Shown: one piece after another, positions 27,178 through 35,801 of the stretch
How positions within the stretch are numbered: the first letter of the stretch is position 1
Layout: every line of letters begins with the position of its first letter
Origin: Streptomyces sp. Isolate_45
GTDB taxonomy: Bacteria > Actinomycetota > Actinomycetes > Streptomycetales > Streptomycetaceae
Assembly (NCBI RefSeq): GCF_024721315.2
Contig: NZ_JANFAK020000002.1
Coordinates: forward strand, 90,740-154,739
Reading direction: 5' to 3'
DNA: 64,000 nucleotides
Made by a program: the position numbers and the translations under genes
The notes under the pieces: generated by a model
Seen by the model: the letters and a program-made list of their open reading frames with translations, nothing else
Told to the model about the DNA's origin: nothing
Database searches by the model: none

Positions 27178-28929
27178 TCAGTCCTCGACGGGACCGAGGT
27201 CGGGCGCGTCCCGGAAGTCGACCTTTCGTTCGCGTCCGGGCGCGTGCAGTTCGAGTACGACGACCTCGTTCCCGCCCCTGCGCAGCACCGGGCCGGGTAC
27301 GTACAGCGAGCGCTGGGGGCCGCGGGACCAGTAGCGGCCCAGGGCGAAGCCGTTGACCCAGGCACTGCCCTTCGTCCAGCCGTCGAGGTGGAGAAAGGTG
27401 TCGGCCGTCCGGTCCGCGTCGAAGGAGCCGCGGTAGAAGGCCGGTCCGGTCGGCGTGGCCGACCCGGTGCCGAACGGGAGGTCCTGGAGCGCGGTGAGCG
27501 GCAGGGGACGACTGGCCCATCCGTCGAGCGGGGCCCCGTTCAGCAGAACGCCGCCGAGCAGCCCCTTGCGGTCGTGGATGCCCGGGCCGTAGTTCACGCG
27601 CCCCTGGTTCTCGACGAGAACGGTCAGGACGGTGCCCGGCCGTGGGACCGTGAAGGTGAGGGAGTGCTCGTGGCTTTCCCGCTCCAGCACGCCCACGGGC
27701 TGGCCGTCGAGGAAGATCTGGGCGCGGTCGCGCACCTGCTCCACTTCGAGCAGGGCGGGTCCGGCGTCCGGCAGGTCCGCCTCGTACAGCACGAAGCCGT
27801 AGTCCTGCCCGAGTTCCTCCATCGTCAGCGGACGGTGCGAGGCGACGGCGTTCCCGAGGGCCGGCGCGGCGACCAGCAGGCCGATGTTCTCGGTGAGCTC
27901 GACCGCCTGCGGGCCGAACTTTGCGGCACGTGCGGGCGGGAACTCCGTGGGGACCGGGGCGTATTTGGCGATGACCTCGCGGAACGCGGCGAACTTCTCG
28001 GTCGGGTCGCCGGCCTCGTCGAGAGGGGCGTCGTAGTCGTAGGAGGTGACGGTCGGCCGGTAGGTGTGCTTGTCGTTGGCGCCGTTCATGAAGCCGAAGT
28101 TCGTGCCGCCGTGAAACATGTAGAAGTTCACGGAGGCCCCGGTCGCCAGCAGCTCGTCGAGTTCCTGCGACGCCTGCTCCGCACCGCGGACGACATGGTT
28201 TCCGCCCCACCGGTCGAACCAGCCGATCCAGAACTCCGCGCAGAGCAGCGGTTCGGACGGCCTGGCGGCGCGCAGGGTGGCGAGGTGTGCTGCCGACCGG
28301 CTGCCGAAATTGGCGGTGGCGAGAACTCCCGGCAGAGCCCCGCGTTCCAGGTCGGCCGGCTGGTCACAGGTGAAGAGCGGCACGTCGACGCCGTGGCGAC
28401 GCAGGGAGTCGGCTAGGTGTTCCATGTAGGCGGTGTCGTCTCCGTACGCCCCGTACTCGTTCTCCACCTGCACGGCGAGCACCGGCCCGCCCCGGGTGGC
28501 GAGCCGGTCGTGCAGCGGGGGCAGAAGCCTGCCGAAGTAGTCGTCGACCGCGGTGAGGAACTTCGGGTCGCGGCTGCGCAGTCGCACGGACGGGTCGGCC
28601 AGGAGCCATGAGGGCAGGCCGCCGCCCTCCCATTCGGCGCAGATGTAGGGGCCGGGCCGCAGGAGTACGTGCAGTCCCTCGTCGGCGGCGAGTTCGAGGA
28701 ACCGCGGCAGATCGAGGCCGCCGTCCATGCGGAACTCGTCGGGCTGTGGCTGGTGGAGGTTCCAAGGTACGTACGTCTCGACTGTGTTGAGCCCCATGAG
28801 ACGGGCCTTGTGCAGCCGGTCGTCCCAAAGATCGGGATGGACGCGGAAATAGTGCAGTCCGCCCGAGAGGATGCGGAAGGGGTCGCCGTCGAGCCGGAAC
28901 CCGTCGTCTTCGATCTGGAGAAGGGGCAT
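27178..28929 (-). CDS. GH35 beta-galactosidase
   Basis: A 583-residue enzyme without signal peptide, so probably intracellular. The TIM-barrel start FRILSGGLHYFRVHPDLWDD and substrate segment RPGPYICAEWEGGGLPSWLL are diagnostic for GH35. The acid/base is Glu158 in QVENEYG and the nucleophile Glu232 in LLCAEFWIGWFDRWG. Two beta-sandwich domains follow. It would hydrolyse beta-galacto-oligosaccharides imported by the ABC system to free galactose for the Leloir and De Ley-Doudoroff genes nearby. Its promoter carries the operator palindrome at 28987-29002, 58 bases from the start. Confidence 0.93.
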   Translation of the reverse strand: MPLLQIEDDGFRLDGDPFRILSGGLHYFRVHPDLWDDRLHKARLMGLNTVETYVPWNLHQPQPDEFRMDGGLDLPRFLELAADEGLHVLLRPGPYICAEWEGGGLPSWLLADPSVRLRSRDPKFLTAVDDYFGRLLPPLHDRLATRGGPVLAVQVENEYGAYGDDTAYMEHLADSLRRHGVDVPLFTCDQPADLERGALPGVLATANFGSRSAAHLATLRAARPSEPLLCAEFWIGWFDRWGGNHVVRGAEQASQELDELLATGASVNFYMFHGGTNFGFMNGANDKHTYRPTVTSYDYDAPLDEAGDPTEKFAAFREVIAKYAPVPTEFPPARAAKFGPQAVELTENIGLLVAAPALGNAVASHRPLTMEELGQDYGFVLYEADLPDAGPALLEVEQVRDRAQIFLDGQPVGVLERESHEHSLTFTVPRPGTVLTVLVENQGRVNYGPGIHDRKGLLGGVLLNGAPLDGWASRPLPLTALQDLPFGTGSATPTGPAFYRGSFDADRTADTFLHLDGWTKGSAWVNGFALGRYWSRGPQRSLYVPGPVLRRGGNEVVVLELHAPGRERKVDFRDAPDLGPVED

Positions 28930-28986
28930 GCGTGCTCCTCAACTGGGCAGGGTGCGCGGATCGCGTCATGGAACTGTCGCTATCGA

Positions 28987-29002
28987 ATGTTTGCGTAAAC
29001 AT
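28987..29002. promoter_or_regulatory. LacI-type operator before the GH35 gene
   Basis: ATGTTTGCGTAAACAT fits the consensus ATGTTTRCGTAAACAT exactly. It lies 58 bases upstream of the GH35 start, a suitable place for repression. Confidence 0.75.
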
Positions 29003-29132
29003 CCTTGGTGTGGCAAGTCCTCGCTGCTTGTCCGGCACGCATCGTGGATGCCACACGGCAGCAGCGGGGGATAGGTTGTCGCGCGAGTGATGCCCACGGC
29101 CGACCGGCGGGGGCAGCGTGCTCCGGGCCGGC

Positions 29133-29942
29133 CTACGGCTGGGTGGCGCCAAGGAGTAGCTGTCCCACGGAATCCCTCAGGACGGAGCACGCCTCGGGGT
29201 CGAGGCCGTCGTCGGAGACGAAGTAGTCGATCTCCGAGAGCGCGACGAACCGGCTGAGACCCACGACGCCCCATTTGCTGTGGTCCGCGACCACGGCAAC
29301 CTGAGTGGCGCAGTCGATCAGCGCACGGTTGGTTTGTGCTTCCGCGAGGTTCGGAGTCGTCGCGCCGGCGCGTTCGGACACGCCGTGGGCGCCGATGATG
29401 AGCAGGTCCACCTGAAGGGAGCGGATCGCCTGGTCGGCGAGAGGTCCGACGAGCGAGGCCGACTTGGTGGGAGTTCCTCCGGTCAGCAGCAGTGTGGGAC
29501 CCGCGGGGCCGGCCTCGGCCCCGGTGGGCCGCAGCAGCTGGGCGACCGGCAGGGAATTGGTCACCACCGTCAGACCCGCGACGTCGCGGAGCCGGGCCGC
29601 CACCGCGTAGGACGTCGTCCCGCCGGAGATGGCCACGACACTGCCCGGTTTCACGAGGGCTGCTGCCGTGTCGGCCACCGCCGACTTGGCTCGCGACTCC
29701 AGACCGGCTTTTGTTTCGAAGGGCGGTTCGTCTCCTGTCGTGACGGAGGCGCTGATGGCGCCCCCGTGCACCTTCGACAGGGAACCCGTGCGGGCGAGGA
29801 CGTCGAGGTCGCGGCGAATGGTCATGTCCGAGACGCCGAGCTGTTCCACGAGATCGGCCACCCGCACGGCACCGTCACGGCGCACGATGTCCAGGATGAG
29901 TACCCGGCGCTGGGGCGCCAGGCGTGCTGACTCGGTCACCAT
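29133..29942 (-). CDS. DeoR-family transcriptional regulator
   Basis: A 269-residue repressor. The N-terminal winged helix (RVADLVEQLGVSDMTIRRDL) ends in the DeoR signature DVLARTGSLSKVHGGA, and the effector domain of the phosphosugar-isomerase-like fold contains VAISGGTTSYAVA, VVTNSLPVA and ADHSKWGVVGLSRF. DeoR proteins usually sense a phosphorylated sugar, here perhaps galactose 1-phosphate, KDPGal or an arabinose-derived phosphate. It is the last gene after galT-galE-galK, 106 bases past galK, and is closely related along its whole length to the regulator at 34587-35396. Confidence 0.9.
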   Translation of the reverse strand: MVTESARLAPQRRVLILDIVRRDGAVRVADLVEQLGVSDMTIRRDLDVLARTGSLSKVHGGAISASVTTGDEPPFETKAGLESRAKSAVADTAAALVKPGSVVAISGGTTSYAVAARLRDVAGLTVVTNSLPVAQLLRPTGAEAGPAGPTLLLTGGTPTKSASLVGPLADQAIRSLQVDLLIIGAHGVSERAGATTPNLAEAQTNRALIDCATQVAVVADHSKWGVVGLSRFVALSEIDYFVSDDGLDPEACSVLRDSVGQLLLGATQP

Positions 29943-30048
29943 CTCGTCCCCGTTCCTGCGCGCTGTCCGTGTTGTACGCCGCCGAAGTCACACGGCTTTC
30001 CTCACAAACGAACAGTCTACGTCGCAGGGCTACGGCCTCACCGTGTTC

Positions 30049-31182
30049 TCACGCGATACGCCGGGCGCCCTCGGCCGGGGAGACCGGGAACAGATACGGA
30101 GCCTGGTACCCGGCCGCGGGAAACGCTGCGATGACGGCGGCGCCGATCACTTCCACCCGGGCCTCCTCCGCCAGCACGATGACGGACCCGCCGAACCCGC
30201 CACCGGTCATGCGCGCCCCGAGCGCTCCGTGCGCCAGGGCCGTGCTCACGACGAGGTCGCTCTCCGCACAGGAGATCCGGAAGTCGTCGCGCAGCGACGC
30301 GTGGCCGTCCGTGAGGATCGGCCCCAACGCCGCCAGGTGCCCCGCCCGCAGGAGCGAGACGGCCTCGGTGACCCGCGCGTTCTCCGTCACGACGTGCCGG
30401 ACCAGGGGTACCAGGTGGGCGGGGAGAGCTCTGGTCGCCCGGGGCAGGTCCGCGGGGGTGAGATCACGCAGTGCGGTCAGCCCGAGCAGCCGGGCGGCGC
30501 GTTCGCACCCGGCTCGCAAGGCCGCGTACGCGCCGTCTCCGAGGTCGTGCTTCACCCGCGTGTCGACGACCAGCAGGCTCATCCCCTGAGCCCCCGGGTC
30601 GAAGGGCACCTGCTGGTGGGTTCCGGCGCGGATGTCCAGGTGCAGGGCCGCACCGGCGGTGCAACAGGCGGAGGCCAGCTGGTCCATGGCCCCGCACGGC
30701 ACGCCGGCGAAGCCGTTCTCCGCACGCTGGCCGATCAGCGCGAGGGCGGATGGACTCAGGCCCAACCCGTAGAGGTCGTTGTAGGCGAAGGCGACCGCGC
30801 ACTCGAGGGCGGCGGAGGACGAAAGGCCCGCGCCTGTCGGCACCGTGCTGTCGATGTGGAGGTCGGCGCCCCCGAACCGGTGCCCGGCCTCGCGCAGCGC
30901 CCAGACGACTCCCGCCGGGTAGGCACCCCATGTGGTGACGGCTCCGGGGGTGAGTCGGTCGACGTGGAGGTCGATGACCGGGCCGTCCCCTTGGGCGCTG
31001 TGCAGCCGCAACCGGCCGTCCTGACGTTTCCGCGCGGCGACCAGGGTGTTCTGGGTGAGGGCGATGGGCAGTGCGAAGCCGTCGTTGTAGTCGGTGTGCT
31101 CGCCGATCAGGTTGACCCGGCCGGGCGCCGCCCAGATTCCCTCCGGAGAGGCGCCGTAGATGCGCCGGAAGACCTCCCTCAT
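30049..31182 (-). CDS. galK: galactokinase
   Basis: A 377-residue GHMP kinase that phosphorylates alpha-D-galactose at C1. The galactokinase signature GRVNLIGEHTDYNDGFALPI, the ATP-binding loop PTGAGLSSSAALE and the C-terminal GARMTGGGFGGSVIVL are all intact. It is the third Leloir gene: its ATG overlaps the galE stop (ATGA), so translation is coupled. The deoR-like gene follows. No frame disruption is seen and the length is normal. Confidence 0.95.
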   Translation of the reverse strand: MREVFRRIYGASPEGIWAAPGRVNLIGEHTDYNDGFALPIALTQNTLVAARKRQDGRLRLHSAQGDGPVIDLHVDRLTPGAVTTWGAYPAGVVWALREAGHRFGGADLHIDSTVPTGAGLSSSAALECAVAFAYNDLYGLGLSPSALALIGQRAENGFAGVPCGAMDQLASACCTAGAALHLDIRAGTHQQVPFDPGAQGMSLLVVDTRVKHDLGDGAYAALRAGCERAARLLGLTALRDLTPADLPRATRALPAHLVPLVRHVVTENARVTEAVSLLRAGHLAALGPILTDGHASLRDDFRISCAESDLVVSTALAHGALGARMTGGGFGGSVIVLAEEARVEVIGAAVIAAFPAAGYQAPYLFPVSPAEGARRIA

Positions 31183-32138
31183 ACGATCACCTCACGTGCG
31201 AAGGCCCAGGCGTCGGCCACGATGGCGTCCAGTTCGGTGCGGCGGGGTCGCCAGCCGAGGCGCTCGCGCGCGCGGGCGGCGGACGCGACGAGTGCCGCGG
31301 GGTCGCCGGGGCGGCGGGGGCGGACGATCTCCGGGATCGTCCGGCCCGTGACCCGTCGTACGGAGTCGATCACCTCCCGGACCGTGAAGCCCTCACCGTT
31401 GCCCAGATTGCAGATCAGGTGCTCGCCCGGGCGGGCTGCCTCCAGGGCCAGCAGGTGGGCCTCGGCGAGATCGGCGACGTGAATGTAGTCGCGTACGCAG
31501 GTGCCGTCGCGCGTGGCGTAGTCGTCGCCGTGGACGTCGATGTGTGGGCGCCGCCCCAGGGCGACCTGGAGGGTGAGCGGGATCAGGTGCGACTCGGGTT
31601 CGTGGCGCTCGCCGTGTCCCGCGTGGGCACCCGCGACATTGAAGTACCGAAGGGACACGGCGGCGAGTCCGTGGGCGGCGGCCTCGCCGGTGATCAGATG
31701 GTCGACGGCGAGTTTGGTCGCGCCGTAGGGGCTGGTGGGTGCTGTCCGTGCGTCCTCCGCGATCGGTACCTGCTCGGGTTCGCCATAGACCGCAGCTGTG
31801 GAGGAGAACACCAGAGTGCGCACGTCCGCGTGCCGCATGGCGGCCATCAGCGCCAGCGAACCGGTCACGTTGTTGCGCCAGTACTTGTCCGGGTCGCGCA
31901 CGGACTCGGCCACCTGCGAGGAGCCGGCGAAGTGCAGGACCGCGGTGTAGTCGGCGGTCAGGACGGAGACGGCATGCCCGAGACCGCCCCGGACGAACTC
32001 GGCGCCCGCGGGGACGGCTTGGGGCGCGCCGGTCGACAGGTCGTCGAGCACCGTCACGCGGTGGCCGGCTTCGAGGAGGTGGGCCACGACCACGCTGCCG
32101 ATGTAGCCGGCGCCTCCGGTCACGAGGTATCGGTTCAT
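31179..32138 (-). CDS. galE: UDP-glucose 4-epimerase
   Basis: A 319-residue extended SDR enzyme that interconverts UDP-galactose and UDP-glucose. The NAD-binding TGGAGYIGSVVVAHLL motif, catalytic Ser in FSSTAAVYG, the SPYGATKL motif (YxxxK) and SLRYFNVAGA are all present. The start at ATG 32136-32138 overlaps the galT stop. The frame is open far upstream of this point, but that part lies antisense-frame within galT and is not coding. Confidence 0.95.
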   Translation of the reverse strand: MNRYLVTGGAGYIGSVVVAHLLEAGHRVTVLDDLSTGAPQAVPAGAEFVRGGLGHAVSVLTADYTAVLHFAGSSQVAESVRDPDKYWRNNVTGSLALMAAMRHADVRTLVFSSTAAVYGEPEQVPIAEDARTAPTSPYGATKLAVDHLITGEAAAHGLAAVSLRYFNVAGAHAGHGERHEPESHLIPLTLQVALGRRPHIDVHGDDYATRDGTCVRDYIHVADLAEAHLLALEAARPGEHLICNLGNGEGFTVREVIDSVRRVTGRTIPEIVRPRRPGDPAALVASAARARERLGWRPRRTELDAIVADAWAFAREVIV

Positions 32139-33184
32139 GAGGCGACCTCTCGCAGTCGTGCGGCTGCGGCCTCCGGGGCGATGTCGTTGACGAAGGAGTC
32201 CATGCCGGATTCGACGCCGGCGAGGAACTTGAGCTTGCCCGCCGACCGGCGCACCGTGAACAGCTCCAAGTGCAGCGCCAGTTCCCGACCGCCGGTCTTC
32301 GGCGCCTGGTGCCAGGCGGAGATGTAGGGGGTGGGGGCCGTCCGAGCGGGCTCCCCGTCCTGGTGGAACAGCCGGTCGAACCTGCGCAGCAGCTCCAGGT
32401 ACATCCCGGGGAACTCCGCTCGTTCGGCCTCCGCGAGCTGGGTGAGGTCGGGGACGCGGCGATGGGGGTAGAGGTGCACTTCGTAAGGCCAGCGGGCGGC
32501 GTAGGGGACGAACGCCGTCCAGTGCTTCCCCGTCAGGACCACGCGCGAGGTGGCGGCCCGGGCCTCCGCCAGCAGGTCCTCGAAGAGGTTCCCGCCGGTG
32601 ACGGCCCGGTGGGTACCGGCCACGGCGATCATCTTGGCGGTCCGCGGCGGGACGAAGGAGAAAGCGTAGACCTGCCCGTGCGGGTGCGCGAGGGTCACGC
32701 CGATCTCCGCGCCGCGATTTTCGAAGCAGTAGACCTGCTCGACGCCGTCGCGGGAAGACAACCGCTCGGTGCGGTCCGTCCAGGCGTCGAGTACCAGCCG
32801 GGCGCGGTCCTCGGTCAGCTCGGCGAAGCTCGCGCCGTGCTCCGGAGTGAAGCAGACGACTTCGCAGCGTCCGAACCGCCCCGCCAGCGAGGGGAAGCGG
32901 TTCTCGAAGACGGCCACCTCGTAGTCCGCCGCCGGTATCTCGCTGTGGCGCCCGTTCCCCGATGGGCACAGGGGGCACGCGTCGGTCGGCGGATGGTGGA
33001 CGCGTCCCTGGCGGTGCGAGGCGATCGTGACCCAGTCTCCGGTCGCCAGATCCAGGCGCAGCTCCGGATGACTGTCGACGGACACGAGGGCGCGCCGGTC
33101 GACCGTGTCGCGTTCGGCGCTCTCGTCGAGGTCGTAGTAGATCAGCTCGCGGCCGTCCGCGAGCTTCGTCGAGGTTCTCTTCAC
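32135..33184 (-). CDS. galT: galactose-1-phosphate uridylyltransferase
   Basis: A 349-residue HIT-superfamily enzyme, first gene of the Leloir operon. The nucleophilic histidine lies in TLAHPHGQVYAFSF (HPH motif), zinc ligands include CPLCPSGNG near residue 71, and FENRFPSL and the second His-rich stretch HLYPHRRVPDL are typical. The promoter region contains an A-rich repeated element (33245-33270) that may bind a DeoR-type regulator. No locus operator palindrome is present, so the Leloir operon seems controlled separately from the extracellular enzymes. Confidence 0.95.
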   Translation of the reverse strand: MKRTSTKLADGRELIYYDLDESAERDTVDRRALVSVDSHPELRLDLATGDWVTIASHRQGRVHHPPTDACPLCPSGNGRHSEIPAADYEVAVFENRFPSLAGRFGRCEVVCFTPEHGASFAELTEDRARLVLDAWTDRTERLSSRDGVEQVYCFENRGAEIGVTLAHPHGQVYAFSFVPPRTAKMIAVAGTHRAVTGGNLFEDLLAEARAATSRVVLTGKHWTAFVPYAARWPYEVHLYPHRRVPDLTQLAEAERAEFPGMYLELLRRFDRLFHQDGEPARTAPTPYISAWHQAPKTGGRELALHLELFTVRRSAGKLKFLAGVESGMDSFVNDIAPEAAAARLREVAS

Positions 33185-33244
33185 GGAAACGTGCCCGTCT
33201 CTCGGAGTACGGTACGGCGCTGTCGCGAGCCATACGTCGACAAG

Positions 33245-33270
33245 AGTAAACAGAAAACAACTAAAGTCAA
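33245..33270. promoter_or_regulatory. A-rich candidate DeoR-type operator before galT
   Basis: On the plus strand this AT-rich patch contains GTAAACAGAAAACAACTAAA, in an otherwise GC-rich promoter about 60-85 bases before galT. Read on the minus strand it gives spaced TGTTTT/TGTTTA elements, the kind of repeat bound by DeoR-family proteins. The regulator at the end of the operon is the natural candidate. Confidence 0.35.
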
Positions 33271-33469
33271 CGCGTTGTGTGTCGGGTGGGCGCCCGGCGA
33301 TGTGCGTGGCGGGTTGAGCCCGGCGCGTGGCGCCGTCGCATCAGGCCGAATGCGCCGCCGGCCAGGCCTGCGGCGTCGCCCACCGCGCGCCCCCTGACGA
33401 GGCCGATCCGACCTGTGACTCGCCGGGCCGGGCGGACGGGAGATGGAGGGGGTCCTGTGGGGGTGGGGC

Positions 33470-33740
33470 ACTCCATCACGATGCAGGGCAAGCTCTCGTC
33501 CTCGGCCACGTCGTACACCACGACCATGTGGGGTGGGCGATCCGGGCCGCGCTGCGCGCCTCGCGGCGTGTGCGGATCGTGTCGTCCGGCACGTGCGGAG
33601 GTGCATGGAGCACCTCCAGCGCCACCTGGCGTGCCGAGGAACTCGTCGTCGGCACGCCGGACGGTTCCCATGCCGCCGCGGCCGACTTGCTGCACCAACC
33701 GGTAGCGGCCGGCCACGAGCCGTCCTTGTTCCGACACCAT
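33470..33740 (-). pseudogene. frameshifted serine/threonine protein kinase fragment
   Basis: The minus-strand frame from ATG 33740 reads VSEQGRLVAGRYRLVQQVGR GGMGTV, then ADDEFLG, the glycine-rich loop of Hanks-type bacterial kinases. Homology then moves to another frame (RQVALEVLHAPPHVPDDTIR, with Glu replacing the expected ATP-binding Lys of VALKV) and returns to the first for VVVYDVAEDESLPCIVME. The rest of the kinase domain, including the catalytic HRD and DFG motifs, is missing. It is a dead 5' fragment. Confidence 0.65.
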
Positions 33741-33990
33741 TGCCGTTCCCCACTTTCCAGTTGCTCGACCGTACGGCGGACCATAACGCGACGCCGAATA
33801 CGCGGCCGAGTGGTGCTGGAGCATGCATTCGAGGCCGGATTCCGGCTCGCCACAATTACTTGACACACCTGATGTGTGGTCAAATTTGCGACACCCCGTC
33901 ACATGAGCGCAGAAATGCGACTTTGGGATCGGAATGATTTCGGGGCATCGGCGCGCATGGCGTCGGCTCGATACTGGTGAAGGCGGACGA

Positions 33991-34551
33991 TGGGCCGGGC
34001 CAAGACCTCCGTACTGTTGGTCGAGGCCGACCTACGGTCACGCGCGGCCACATCGCTCTCCCCCGGCGCAACGGGTACGAGGTCCACGCGGCCGGCGACG
34101 GCGACGAGGGGTTGGTCCGCTTCAGGGAACTGCGCCCTGACGTAGCCGTCGTGGATGTCGCCCTGCCCGGCCTCGACGGAGTCGGCCCGCTGCAGCGCAT
34201 CCGCACCGAGAGTCAAACACCGGTGCTGTTGACCTCAGTGCGGACCGATCCCGTGGACGTCGTGCTGGGGGCTTGAGGCGGGCGCCGACGACTACGTCAC
34301 GAAGCCCTTGGACATACCGATCATCGTGGCGCGGATCCGGTGCGCGCTGCGTCGCGCCGCCCGTTGCCCGACGGCGCAGACATCGTCCCGGACGGCGGCG
34401 ACGGTATTGGGTGACCTGCGAATCGACCTGTCAGGCCTGACGGTGCGGCGACAACAGGATCGTTGACGTGCACGTGCGGTGGTTGCGCCACAAGATCGGT
34501 CAGGAGCACATCGTCACCGTCCGCGGGTTCGGCTACCGCTTCGAGCACTGA
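33991..34551 (+). pseudogene. decayed OmpR-family response regulator
   Basis: Plus-strand pieces in at least three frames spell a response regulator: MGRAKTSVLLVEADLRSR, then RRNGYEVHAAGDGDEGLVRF, ELRPDVAVVDVALPGLDGVG (phospho-accepting Asp), [30 protein letters not shown], and finally [20 protein letters not shown] followed by FGYRFEH, the end of the winged-helix domain. One shift at about 34266-34270 is an extra G in a run (ctgggggctt). The middle of the DNA-binding domain is deleted. No intact sensor kinase is adjacent. Confidence 0.65.
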
Positions 34552-34586
34552 CGGGCGGTCTCACCGGGCATCCGCCGATCGTAGCC

Positions 34587-35396
34587 TCACGTCCCCCGAG
34601 TCTCCGCCAGGATCAGCCGGCCGACCTGTTCGCCGAGGACCGTGCGCGCCTGCTCGGCGAGTCCGTCGTCGGAGACGAAGTAGTCGATCTCGGACAGATC
34701 GGCGAACCGACTCAGTCCGACGACGCCCCACTTGCTGTGATCGGCCACAACGGCCAGCCGGGTCGCGGCGGAGATCAGCGTGCGGTTGGTCTCCGCCTCC
34801 GCGAGGTTCGGGGTGGTCACCCCGGCACGCTCGGAAACGCCGTGCGCGCCGACGATGACGAGGTCGACCTGCAGCGAGCGGATCGCCTGGTCCGCCAATG
34901 GACCCACGAGGGAGGCGGATTTGGTGGGGGCTCCACCCGTGACCAGCAGGGTCGGGGCGGAGGAGCCGTCCTCCGCCCCGAACGACCGCAGCAGCTCGGC
35001 AACCGGCAGGGAATTGGTCACCACGGTCAGGTTCGCGATGTCGCGCAGCCGGTGGGCGACGGCGTACGTCGTCGTTCCACCGGAGATCGCCACGACACTT
35101 CCGGGCTGCACCAGTTGGGCGGCCGCTTCGGCGACCGCGGCCTTGGCCGCCGACTGGAGGGTGGATTTGGTCTCGAACCCGGGCTCGTCGCCCGTGGTGC
35201 CCGACGTACTCACCGCCCCGCCGTGCACCTTCTCGACCGCGCCGGCCCTCGCGAGCACGTCCAGGTCGCGGCGGATGGTCATGTCGGACACCCCGAGCTG
35301 CTCCACGAGCGCGGCAACGCGCACCGCTCCCTTGCGGCGCACGGTATCGAGGATGACTTCTCGCCGCTGGGCCGCCAGCGGTGCCGACTCGGTCAC
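34587..35396 (-). CDS. DeoR-family transcriptional regulator (paralogue)
   Basis: A 269-residue DeoR regulator very similar over its full length to the one at 29133-29942: VEQLGVSDMTIRRDLDVLAR, VAISGGTTTYAVA, VTNSLPVAELL, ASLVGPLADQAIRSLQVDL and ADHSKWGVVGLSRF are nearly shared. GTG 35394-35396 is the start, with GGGTGGG five bases upstream. It is oriented like the AraF-like ABC operon whose last gene ends at 35802, but the poly-C tract lies between, so their linkage is uncertain. The most obvious divergence is in the N-terminal helix and the last 20 residues. Confidence 0.9.
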   Translation of the reverse strand: MTESAPLAAQRREVILDTVRRKGAVRVAALVEQLGVSDMTIRRDLDVLARAGAVEKVHGGAVSTSGTTGDEPGFETKSTLQSAAKAAVAEAAAQLVQPGSVVAISGGTTTYAVAHRLRDIANLTVVTNSLPVAELLRSFGAEDGSSAPTLLVTGGAPTKSASLVGPLADQAIRSLQVDLVIVGAHGVSERAGVTTPNLAEAETNRTLISAATRLAVVADHSKWGVVGLSRFADLSEIDYFVSDDGLAEQARTVLGEQVGRLILAETRGT

Positions 35397-35682
35397 AGTC
35401 CCACCCAAAGATCTCTAGCACATTCCAGACAGAGATCAATTGTACACCGCATCCAATGGGGGCGGGCGAGTGGTCCACAGGACCTCCGCCGAACCTTCTT
35501 GCGGGATGGTGGATTTGCCCGGTTGGCTATCCGATCCCCAGCCCGGTTTACCGTCCCCCTCTATTCTCCGCGTGTGCACATATGCCGAATGGCGAGGGCG
35601 CGTACTGAAATACCTGATCCAGATTCCCCTCGCGCTCCGTGTGATTGATCGCGTTTCAGGCATGCGGCTTTTCCGCGCCGGG

Positions 35683-35766
<84 letters not shown>

Positions 35767-35801
35767 CGGATCGCGCCGTACTGCCGTCGTGCCCGCCCGC
35801 G

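Noticed and set aside
33470..33740. Ser/Thr kinase considered as an intact regulator of the Leloir operon
   Set aside because: Frameshifts and absence of HRD and DFG motifs rule out activity.
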